Position numbers and translations under genes: made by a program. Shown here piece by piece: positions 53,811-60,965 of a DNA stretch of 64,000 nucleotides (position 1 is its first letter; each line of letters begins with the position of its first letter). The notes below the pieces were generated by a model. That model made no database searches. It worked only from the letters and a program-made list of their open reading frames with translations, and was not told the origin of the DNA. This stretch comes from Akkermansiaceae bacterium (GTDB taxonomy: Bacteria > Verrucomicrobiota > Verrucomicrobiia > Verrucomicrobiales > Akkermansiaceae). The stretch lies in the NCBI GenBank assembly GCA_024233115.1, contig JACKQB010000005.1:510717-574716 (forward strand). The letters are read 5' to 3'.

Positions 53811-54036
53811 TTTTCTTTTTTCTTTGGCTCGTGTTGTTTGAATATAAATACGATGTGAAATCTCTACCTACATAAAGATAGGCGATTGCTACTTCTTGGA
53901 TATCTGCGGTGTTAGTTTGGCGCTTATCTAATCGCTTTGCGAGGTTGGAATCTGATATTCAGGGAAACCGCTAGGCAACGACTTGGAAAGGAAAACAAGC
54001 TCGCCCTTGCGGGTAAAACGATTTAGGGAAGATTTA

Positions 54037-54075
54037 CGGTTTAAAATCGAAGGGATTGGACTCTTTTCATCAGGG
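54037..54075 (+). promoter_or_regulatory. Conserved bipartite promoter-like motif, copy C
   Basis: GGTTTAAAA (54038-54046), 13 nt, ACTCTTTTCATCAGGG (54060-54075), preceded by AGATTTAC as in copy B. It lies 19 nt before the xis ATG at 54094. Confidence 0.65.
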
Positions 54076-54093
54076 AACAACCCCATAGTGACG

Positions 54094-54282
54094 ATGCACG
54101 AACTTCCACAGACAAGCAGCGAGAGGCTTATCACCAAACAAATGGTGGCGAAGCGTCTATCTGTCTCCACTCGCACGGTCGACAGGCTGGCTAAGGAAGG
54201 CATTTTGAAGAAGGTCTATTTGAGGGACACCGTTCGTTTTCGTGAACACGATATCGATCAAATCGTGGTCAATGGCATTTGA
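54094..54282 (+). CDS. Excisionase-like HTH protein of element 2
   Basis: A 62-aa winged-HTH protein (LITKQMVAKRLSVSTRTVDR; wing KKVYLRDTVRF), eight differences from the copy at 6205. At the extreme right end of element 2, 168 bp from the attachment site. ATG 54094 is chosen since an in-frame ATG at 53983 lies upstream of the promoter motif. Expected to direct Int toward excision and perhaps bind near the arm sites at 54371. Confidence 0.85.
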   Translation: MHELPQTSSERLITKQMVAKRLSVSTRTVDRLAKEGILKKVYLRDTVRFREHDIDQIVVNGI

Positions 54283-54370
54283 TTAGAATTGCCGTAGTAA
54301 ATTCAATCACGGAAATACACGTTTTTTGTGAATGCCAAATAAGGACGGATGGCGACATATCAGGGCTAAT

Positions 54371-54395
54371 GAAACTGCCCATCATCTGCCCATCA
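54371..54395. repeat. Arm-type repeat, left arm of element 2 attP
   Basis: A 25-bp sequence identical to 7681-7705, containing two GCCCATCA units 11 bp apart, about 55 bp from the tRNA-Tyr core. With the copy inside the integrase gene it would flank the core in the circular element. Confidence 0.7.
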
Positions 54396-54410
54396 CGGAA
54401 TTCTCTAGCA

Positions 54411-54444
54411 TCAAAAAAGGAGCTACGATTTCTCGTAACTCCTT
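54411..54444 (-). terminator. Terminator carried with tRNA-Tyr fragment, copy 2
   Basis: Minus strand AAGGAGTTACG (54444-54434) pairs with CGTAGCTCCTT (54427-54417) followed by a T-run. Same stem as copy 1 at 7433-7464 with changed loop and one compensating difference. Confidence 0.75.
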
Positions 54445-54449
54445 CATTA

Positions 54450-54512
54450 TAAAGTGGTGGGCAGGGCTGGATTCGAACCAGCGTACTCATACGAGAGCAG
54501 ATTTACAGTCGG
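54450..54512 (-). repeat. Attachment site 2: tRNA-Tyr 3' fragment
   Basis: 63 bp identical to 7471-7533: anticodon loop, variable arm, T-arm and acceptor strand with CCA of tRNA-Tyr on the minus strand. The 5' half is again missing, so an intact tRNA-Tyr is expected at the right end of the array outside the window. Junction of elements 2 and 3. Confidence 0.9.
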
Positions 54513-54628
54513 ACGGTGTTTTCGTAACCCTTTGATGCTTAGTTCTTAATATTCTTCAACAACACCCATGTTCGGTATATTCTCGACTTTTAGAGGCAAT
54601 ACGGGCAGTAATATTACACCGACAGATT

Positions 54629-55783
54629 ATGCCTCGGACCCCTAAATTCCAGATCCAGAAGACGCCATCAGGATGGATGGTTAACGTCCCGGCGTCGATG
54701 ACTGAATCCGGGAAACGTGAGCGTCATTTTCATAAGACACGCGATCTAGCCAAGGAGCATACCATCAAGCTCAGGGATGAGTTCAACAAACACGGAGCTG
54801 GCGCTTCAGCTATCCGACCCGCACTAGCTGAAGACGCGGCCAAGGCCTCAGCCATATTGAAGCCTTGGGGTCTATCGCTAACGGAAGCGGCCCAGCGAGT
54901 AGCCAAAGAGCTTAAACTGCAAGAGGCTAGCGTAGCCATAGAGGATGCCTACGAAGCGTGGTTTAAGAGCTTAGATGGCCTTCGCCCTCGTAGCATCAAA
55001 AGTTACCGGCTGACCTTAACTCGTATGATGGCCGCGATGCCTGGAAGACTGCTTTCTACTATCACCGCTGAAGAGATAACCGGTGCTATTAAGACCACCG
55101 GAATAAGCTCTGCTACCTACGCACTGCATAGAAGAAATGCTCGCGCATTCTGGAACTGGTGTGACAAGCACGACTGGTGCGACAAGAATGTATTTTCCAA
55201 TGTAGAATCTCCACGCAAGGGTTCTGATAAGGAGATCGAGTATCTCTCTCCCGAAGAAGCCGCCACTCTACTGCAAGTAGCAGAAGAAGCCTATCCTCTT
55301 GCTGTCCCCATGTACGCTGTTGCTTTATTCGCCGGCGTACGGGCCGAGGAGTTACACCGCTTGGAAGAAAAACACGTCAATGACGAGGGCATCGATCTAC
55401 CCGGTGAGATTACTAAAAAAGGTCGCAGGAGGCATATCGCTTTAAGTGATACGCTCCGATCCTGGCTCTCAGTGTATCCGTTCAAGCACTGTCCAAACTG
55501 GCGTCAAATCGACTGTGCCGTCCGAAGGCTGGCGGGCTGGGATGTGTCGTCCCCTCTCCTAGGGTCTCCACCAGAGCCTACACGCGGCAAGTGGCCACAG
55601 AACGCGCTTCGGCATACCCATGCAAGTTATGCCATTGCATCAGGGGTTTCGCTTGAATCGATGCTTTTCGAGTTCGGGCATGTAGGCGGTGTGGAGACCC
55701 TCAGGAAACACTACCTTGGCAGAGCTACTAAAGCTCAGGCCAAAGAATTTTTTACTCTACGTCCATTGGACCCAAACTCCTGA
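54629..55783 (+). CDS. int: Tyrosine recombinase, integrase of element 3
   Basis: A 384-aa site-specific recombinase: box I ALFAGVRAEELHRLEEKH, box II NALRHTHASYAIASG, and tyrosine box FGHVGGVETLRKHYLG. The N-terminal part (SAM-like domain around YEAWFKSLDGLRPRSIKSY) is unlike that of the integrase at 7647, so the two are distant relatives using the same tRNA target. Start ATG 54629 is 117 nt from the attachment site. Confidence 0.92.
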   Translation: MPRTPKFQIQKTPSGWMVNVPASMTESGKRERHFHKTRDLAKEHTIKLRDEFNKHGAGASAIRPALAEDAAKASAILKPWGLSLTEAAQRVAKELKLQEASVAIEDAYEAWFKSLDGLRPRSIKSYRLTLTRMMAAMPGRLLSTITAEEITGAIKTTGISSATYALHRRNARAFWNWCDKHDWCDKNVFSNVESPRKGSDKEIEYLSPEEAATLLQVAEEAYPLAVPMYAVALFAGVRAEELHRLEEKHVNDEGIDLPGEITKKGRRRHIALSDTLRSWLSVYPFKHCPNWRQIDCAVRRLAGWDVSSPLLGSPPEPTRGKWPQNALRHTHASYAIASGVSLESMLFEFGHVGGVETLRKHYLGRATKAQAKEFFTLRPLDPNS

Positions 55784-55812
55784 CTGGCAACCTACAAACA
55801 TCAGGCTAAACC

Positions 55813-56937
55813 ATGAATAATGACGAGATACTAGCTGCGTGCATAAAACTAAAAGCATCCGTTAAGGCGGCACCGATAGAGCACCTTAGAAAACCGATTG
55901 AAGAAGAATCGGAATTAGATCTAACGCGCTCCCTCCAATCCGCACGAGAATGGGTAGAGGATCTAATGCTCTGTGCTGGGCTCGGCTACGAGAAAGCTGT
56001 TAAGGAGTTGGCATTTCTCGGGAATCAGATTGCTATGTTTTTAGCTCAGGAAGCTGTTAGCGCGCAGCAGCACAACGGACATCCGCCAGCTGAATCTGTA
56101 ACGACCGATTCGCCGCAGGCTAATTCGTGGAGAGAGGAGCTTGAAGACGCTGTTAGCGCTTTAGCCACGGTTCCTGTGAACACCATAAAACAGGCAATAG
56201 GCCCCGCCTTTGGAGAACTGCCTCCTTCAAAATTTTCGTTCCCCTTTCGCATATTGGTCGAGAATGACGGGCGCCCTCCAACAGATCGAGTTCGTCTGAT
56301 CACGGAAATAGCCGATAGTCTGATCCAGCAAAAACTAACAAACCGAATAGCCCCTAAGGTAAAGAAGTTTATAAATTACTCATGGTATTGGCCCATATCT
56401 GCTTCAGCTACGGACTACCAGCGCAACAGAAAGCTACAAGAGATTATGCCTCCTATAAATCTTGGAGGCTCCATCGCAGCTTGCCTGAGTAAATCTCCTA
56501 GAGGGAACACTACGCCCTTACCCATCTGCTTAGAAATTTTTCGGATCTTGGAGCACGAGAGAACAAAACCAAGATCGCAGAAACATCTAGAGGAGTTGAG
56601 AGACGGCGACGCGAAAGAAGACCCCTACCCTATCTCTAAGCTAATAGATTTAGCGGAACACCCTAAATACGCAGCTCCAAGACTTACCCCAGCTGCGCCG
56701 TGGAACTTGGAAAACATTTGGATTAGAAAAGCCGCATTACTTGAGCCATTAACAGAATCAAATATGGTTCTCTGGGTTGAGGCCGCATTTTGTTTGGTCG
56801 CCTCAAAATGTGAAGGTAAGTTCGCTAACTACAAATGGCCTGAGGGAATCTCGAAACGTATAGCTAGCGCAGAATCTGCACGTGCAGGAGTTAAAAAATT
56901 CCTCCAAGAAGGGTTCGAAACTCTGGTAAACCATTAG
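55813..56937 (+). CDS. Hypothetical protein
   Basis: A 374-aa soluble protein, 29 nt after the integrase stop. The N-terminal third is helical (SLQSAREWVEDLMLCAGLGYEKAVKEL), the rest alpha-helical with FPFRILVENDGRPPTDR and APWNLENIWIRKAALLEP. No catalytic motif or family recognised. Operon position suggests a function of the element, perhaps with its integrase. Confidence 0.6.
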   Translation: MNNDEILAACIKLKASVKAAPIEHLRKPIEEESELDLTRSLQSAREWVEDLMLCAGLGYEKAVKELAFLGNQIAMFLAQEAVSAQQHNGHPPAESVTTDSPQANSWREELEDAVSALATVPVNTIKQAIGPAFGELPPSKFSFPFRILVENDGRPPTDRVRLITEIADSLIQQKLTNRIAPKVKKFINYSWYWPISASATDYQRNRKLQEIMPPINLGGSIAACLSKSPRGNTTPLPICLEIFRILEHERTKPRSQKHLEELRDGDAKEDPYPISKLIDLAEHPKYAAPRLTPAAPWNLENIWIRKAALLEPLTESNMVLWVEAAFCLVASKCEGKFANYKWPEGISKRIASAESARAGVKKFLQEGFETLVNH

Positions 56938-57063
56938 GCATAGAGCCCCCAACTCACCGGGTTTCCAACTTGCTACGGTCAAGCCTAAACTCTGACGCTA
57001 AGTATTTTTTAAGTAGCAGGTCATGCTACTGACGCCCGCGCCCTCCGAGGTAAAAGGAGGGCT

Positions 57064-57270
57064 GTGAAGCATAAACATCATATTCCGAAAATTCAACTCG
57101 AAGAGAGCGCATACGTCAGAGCATCCGACGTAGCCCGGCTCTACGGCGTCACTTCGCGTTACATTCTCCAGCTCGCTGCTGCGGGAACTATCCCCAGCCT
57201 GCGCCTAGGAAAGAAGTGTGTCCGCTTTGATCTCGATGCGGTGGCACTCGCTCTTGAGGGAGAAGACTGA
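57064..57270 (+). CDS. AlpA/excisionase-type HTH protein
   Basis: A 68-aa winged-HTH protein: VRASDVARLYGVTSRYILQL, wing SLRLGKKCVRFDLDAV. GTG start at 57064 with AGGAGG 5 nt upstream. Likely an activator or directionality factor of element 3; overall layout resembles the 62-aa proteins but sequence is distinct. Confidence 0.75.
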   Translation: MKHKHHIPKIQLEESAYVRASDVARLYGVTSRYILQLAAAGTIPSLRLGKKCVRFDLDAVALALEGED

Positions 57271-57276
57271 AGATAC

Positions 57277-58212
57277 ATGTGCAAATTTCTGGCCGGGAAT
57301 CTCTGGGCACCCGGGCAGCCGCCTAAGTCCCATAAAACGAACAATACAAATACCATGACTACAATTAATCCTCCAGAGGAGGAACCCAAAAAAGAAACCC
57401 CCGACACCAACAACACCAACCCAGATAGTAAAGTGAACCCCAATAATAACAAGCCCACTCCGCCGGACGGAGAACATGACCAAAACAATACGAACCCAAA
57501 AGAACCTATGGACAATGATTATACCAAGCCACCAGGCGATGCAGAAAAAGACGACTGCACCGAGCTAACGATGCAGTCTGAGGAAGGGAGCCCAAGCGAC
57601 AATACCGAGCCTCTTTCCACCGAAGATACTAGCAAAAACCCGACAGAAGTCACCCCTAAAGGTGGAGATATCTTCGATGATTTGACGGCCCTTGGTCGCT
57701 CGCTCGATGAGGTCGTGCCGTCGGAGAAATTGCTGACCTCGCTCCCTATGAGGAAGCCCAAAGGGGATGAGTGGGTGCGCTGCCATCCGGAACTCGTAAC
57801 CAGCATTAACATCTACGAGAACAAAGACGCTCGCGAATACTACCTTGTATTGCCCGAGTTCATCGAACCCCTCAGGGATATGGTACGGCACGTACAGTTA
57901 ATGCTGGCAGTGAATTATGCGGGGGTTCCGTTTTTGTGGCCAGTCCCGGTGCCAACGACACGACAGTCACACCACTCGTATGTTTCGGCCTTCGCGGCCG
58001 CAGAGCAAGCGATGAAAGAATGGGTTCGGATCTCTTGGGGCAGCGGGGACTGGGAGGTCTTCCGCCGTCGCACTGCGGGTAATGAGCCAGTTTGGCCTCA
58101 GGAAATCTCCAATGCGAGCGAAATGCTACGTTTCGCTTCCAAGTCGGGTGCTTTCGAGATTATCAACAGCATGGACCATCCTGTCATTAAACACCATTTG
58201 GGTCTCGACTAA
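57277..58212 (+). CDS. Protein with low-complexity N-terminus, unknown function
   Basis: A 311-aa protein. Residues about 27-130 are disordered, rich in Asn, Thr, Pro, Glu and Lys; residues about 150-311 form a globular domain with CHPELVTSINIYENKDAREYY and FLWPVPVPTTRQSHHSY. ATG 57355 (MTTINPPEEE) is a possible later start. Before the DNA polymerase gene and closed by a strong terminator. Unrecognised; might be a replication or ssDNA-binding helper. Confidence 0.6.
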   Translation: MCKFLAGNLWAPGQPPKSHKTNNTNTMTTINPPEEEPKKETPDTNNTNPDSKVNPNNNKPTPPDGEHDQNNTNPKEPMDNDYTKPPGDAEKDDCTELTMQSEEGSPSDNTEPLSTEDTSKNPTEVTPKGGDIFDDLTALGRSLDEVVPSEKLLTSLPMRKPKGDEWVRCHPELVTSINIYENKDAREYYLVLPEFIEPLRDMVRHVQLMLAVNYAGVPFLWPVPVPTTRQSHHSYVSAFAAAEQAMKEWVRISWGSGDWEVFRRRTAGNEPVWPQEISNASEMLRFASKSGAFEIINSMDHPVIKHHLGLD

Positions 58213-58225
58213 TTCAACCTCATTA

Positions 58226-58260
58226 CAGGTCCACCCGCTTCGTGTGGGTGGACCTGTTTT
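58226..58260 (+). terminator. Rho-independent terminator
   Basis: CAGGTCCACCC (58226-58236) and GGGTGGACCTG (58246-58256), 11-bp perfect stem, followed by TTTT. Confidence 0.8.
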
Positions 58261-58269
58261 CCATAGATT

Positions 58270-59973
58270 ATGAATACCATAATTGGTGATTTTGAATACG
58301 ATCACCCGCCAGGAGAACAGCCTCGCCCCAAGTGTGTAGCTTGGCATAATGTGGACACTGGCGAGTCTGGAAAGCTCTGGCTGGCTGGACATAACGCGCC
58401 AAGCCCGTTTCCGGAGAAGTTTCGTATGGTTGCCCACTACGCCATGGCCGAGCTTGCCTGCTTCCTCACATTAGGCTGGCCATTACCCGATGAGGTCATC
58501 GATACCCTTGCGGAGGCCCGAGGAATTCGTGGACAAGTCAAACCTCCCGGCGGGGGGTGGGGCTTGCTGCCGGTAGCCCAAATGTGCGGTGCGCAGACGA
58601 TGTGTTGTGAACACAAGGACGACATGAGGACCCTCGCTATGCTGGATGAGGTTCCTCCCGACAAGCGTGAAGAACTCATGGAATACTGTCTCGACGATGT
58701 GAAGGCCTGCTTGGCCATCTGGGAATGTCTAAGTCCGCAGATGAACATGCCTGAAGCCATCCTCAGGGGGCGGTATCTCAAGGCGCTCGCTCGGGTCGAA
58801 AGTCGTGGCATCCCTGCTGACACTGACCTGGTCAGGAAGCTTCAGGTGTCGACCGATGAAATAAAGGAAACCATATGGGCACATGCTCGCGAAGCTTATC
58901 CTGGCGTTATTAACGAAGCGGGCAACTTCGTGAATGCCGGTTGGCTTGAGTGGTGCAGTGGCGCCAACATCCCATGGCCTCTATTGCCCTCGGGACAGGC
59001 AAAACTGGATGCGGACACTTTCAAAGAAATGGGAACACGTTACCCTGAAGTTCAGACGATGGCTTATGCCAAAAAGTTGAGAGGCCAGGTCCGGGAACAT
59101 GAGTTCCCGGTGGGTGAAGATGGGAGACTTCGCTGCATGTTGGCCCCCTTTGGCTCCGATACCGGTCGGAATCAACCTTCCAACTCAAAGTTCATCTTTG
59201 GTGCCAGCGCGTGGCTGCGTTCAGTGGTCGCGGCACCTGCGGGTAAGGTTCTCGCTTATGTTGATTACTCAGCGCAAGAGCCGGCAATAGCGGGTTATCT
59301 CTCAAGCGATACAGCTATGATGGATGATTACCGCAGCGGGGACCCCTATATGGCGTTCGCTGTCCGTGCAGGAGCAGTACCCGATGGTGCAACCAAAGAA
59401 ACACACCCTAATGAGAGGGCCACCTACAAAGTAGCTGCTCTCGCAGTCCAATACGGTATGCGGGAGGAGTCGCTGGCAAAGAAACTCGGGATCTCGATCT
59501 CGGCTGCTCGTCGACTGATCACACAGCATCAGGCTTCCTACCCTGCTTACTGGTGCTGGCGGCAGGCTGTCATAGATACCGTCATCTGCGGAGGAAGCGT
59601 CTCCACATCCTTCGGCTGGCAACGTAAGGGTCGATCCAAGGACTCAGGAACCTCTATTGCGAACTTCCCAGTGCAGGCCACGGGTGCCGAAATTCTACGC
59701 GTGGCAATCATCGCGCTGGAAGAAGCCGGTCACCGGGTCGTGGCTCCTGTCCACGATGCCGTGCTGGTGGAGCTGGACGAGGATGGCTGGGAGGAAGAAC
59801 TGGCTGAAGTTCGCCAGTTGATGTCTCGTGCTGCCGCCGCTGTGGCACCTAGCATCGAGATCCCCACTGACGTAGAACTTGTCATGCCAGGCCAGAACTA
59901 CATGGATAAGCGTGGTGCCAAATTCTGGGAACTCGTGGCACCCATTATTGGTCGTGCCCCAATCACTGGCTAG
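58270..59973 (+). CDS. Family A DNA polymerase with 3'-5' exonuclease domain
   Basis: A 567-aa polymerase of phage/mobile-element type. Proofreading domain (1-160): DFEYDH (Exo I), VAHYAMAELACFL (Exo II), YCLDDVKACL (Exo III). Polymerase domain: motif A VDYSAQEPAIAG, motif B RATYKVAALAVQYGM, motif C PVHDAVLVEL. No 5'-3' nuclease domain; shorter than Pol I. Would copy element DNA, for example during replication or after transfer. Its start follows a strong terminator, so it has its own promoter. Confidence 0.9.
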   Translation: MNTIIGDFEYDHPPGEQPRPKCVAWHNVDTGESGKLWLAGHNAPSPFPEKFRMVAHYAMAELACFLTLGWPLPDEVIDTLAEARGIRGQVKPPGGGWGLLPVAQMCGAQTMCCEHKDDMRTLAMLDEVPPDKREELMEYCLDDVKACLAIWECLSPQMNMPEAILRGRYLKALARVESRGIPADTDLVRKLQVSTDEIKETIWAHAREAYPGVINEAGNFVNAGWLEWCSGANIPWPLLPSGQAKLDADTFKEMGTRYPEVQTMAYAKKLRGQVREHEFPVGEDGRLRCMLAPFGSDTGRNQPSNSKFIFGASAWLRSVVAAPAGKVLAYVDYSAQEPAIAGYLSSDTAMMDDYRSGDPYMAFAVRAGAVPDGATKETHPNERATYKVAALAVQYGMREESLAKKLGISISAARRLITQHQASYPAYWCWRQAVIDTVICGGSVSTSFGWQRKGRSKDSGTSIANFPVQATGAEILRVAIIALEEAGHRVVAPVHDAVLVELDEDGWEEELAEVRQLMSRAAAAVAPSIEIPTDVELVMPGQNYMDKRGAKFWELVAPIIGRAPITG

Positions 59974-59981
59974 CTGCGTTA

Positions 59982-60016
59982 GACCATATGTGGGATTCAG
60001 AATCTCACATATGGTC
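59982..60016 (+). terminator. Long hairpin after polymerase gene
   Basis: GACCATATGTG (59982-59992) pairs with CACATATGGTC (60006-60016); further pairing closes the stem to a 3-nt loop. No T-run, so processing or partial termination is likely. Confidence 0.55.
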
Positions 60017-60043
60017 ATTCCCCTTCTCTTCTATAACTTATTA

Positions 60044-60541
60044 ATGTCTAAGGTAAAACATACCCATACTACTAGCCAGAAAAGCAAGCGAAAACCCTCT
60101 TCCGGTTCGTGGGTGGTTGAGAGAGATGCACTCAAGGAATTTGGTGACAGGAAGGCGAGAGCGATATTGGCCATCTTCACAGCACGACGTTCTTCAGGTA
60201 AGAAAGAGTTTTTCGTTCCGCCTCATATTGCGGAGCTCTACCACCTGACTCCACGCGATCTCAACTGGGCGTTTAAAAAGTTGGAAGGCCAGATTACCGA
60301 TACATCTGGCTCCAGAAAGGGCAAGTTTCGTCACGTCCGTCTGACTCCTGAATGGGAAGATCGGGAGACGGGGGGCGGTGATATGGCCAACAGGCAGGCG
60401 AGCAGTGACGGCAGCGACGAGGAATTGGTCGTTATTGACAAGGATGTGGTTACTCGGGGGGCGACTATGCTGCCCGTCGACATCGACCGAGACGTGGCTG
60501 CGACACTGCGGGAAATTTCGGAAGGTAATGCAGATTTTTAA
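60044..60541 (+). CDS. Basic hypothetical protein
   Basis: A 165-aa protein: Lys/Ser-rich N-terminus (SQKSKRKPSSGS), then a helical HTH-like domain with FFVPPHIAELYHLTPRDLNWAFKKL, and an acidic tail. ATG 60044 is used; the frame extends further upstream into the polymerase gene. A DNA-binding helper of the polymerase or a regulator is possible; no family recognised. Confidence 0.6.
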   Translation: MSKVKHTHTTSQKSKRKPSSGSWVVERDALKEFGDRKARAILAIFTARRSSGKKEFFVPPHIAELYHLTPRDLNWAFKKLEGQITDTSGSRKGKFRHVRLTPEWEDRETGGGDMANRQASSDGSDEELVVIDKDVVTRGATMLPVDIDRDVAATLREISEGNADF

Positions 60542-60965
60542 CTTGGTATAGCGTATGCATGAAGCGGGTTAGCCACTGCCCCCATTTGGTAATGAGGTCG
60601 GCTTGTCAATCGCTCGGAGAGACCGGATGCACGAGGACCTGGCTGATGTTTCGGACGACGACGGAAGAATGAACTACAATCGCAACTTGTGGCGTAATGG
60701 GCTGGGTGGAGTCCTCATACTGTTTTTTTAGCGTGTCCTTCACGTCCCAGTTGTCCCGGTTGTCCCTCTTTTCAGCGACAAGTCGCGACAGTATCGCAGC
60801 GTGTCGCCCGGTTGCACTGCTGTCGCCCTTGTCACAAGCGTTTTTTGATCAGCGGCCCGGTGTGTCCCTCGCGCACGTATGGCGGGCATATTCCGGGGCT
60901 TACACAAACACTCCCCCCCTTTGTCCGGACTTCCTGTCCTGTACAGACCTCACACCAGCCCTCGA
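60542..60965. other. Gene-free region with GTCCC/GTCGC repeats
   Basis: No gene supported. The segment 60729-60835 holds several short repeats (TTGTCCCGGTTGTCCC, GCGACAAGTCGCGACA, GTGTCGCCCGGTTG), some forming inverted pairs. Base composition turns GC-rich here. Might be a replication or control region for element 3, or a junction to other DNA. Confidence 0.4.

Larger units (their letters stand above)
7471..54449. mobile_element. Complete integrated mobilizable element 2, metal resistance
   Basis: Bounded by identical 63-bp direct repeats of a tRNA-Tyr 3' end (7471-7533 and 54450-54512, offset 46,979 bp). The integrase is at the left end (7647) and the excisionase-like gene at the right end (54094), so circularisation would give xis-attP-int. 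A 25-bp sequence made of two GCCCATCA-type units is present at 7681-7705 and again at 54371-54395; these would flank the core in the circle as arm sites. Contents are three RND pumps, a P-type ATPase, replication and partition genes, oriT-like hairpins, MobF relaxase, coupling protein, ArdA, sigma factor and a ubiquitin-like conjugation island. No type IV secretion pore genes are visible, so it is classed as mobilizable. Confidence 0.85.

Noticed and set aside
52707..54282. Prophage immunity region (ImmA plus xis)
   Set aside because: No phage structural or repressor gene nearby; the peptidase is in a sigma-factor operon.
7471..54449. Self-transmissible ICE
   Set aside because: Relaxase and coupling protein are present but no VirB4, VirB6 or VirB8-10-type pore genes were found.
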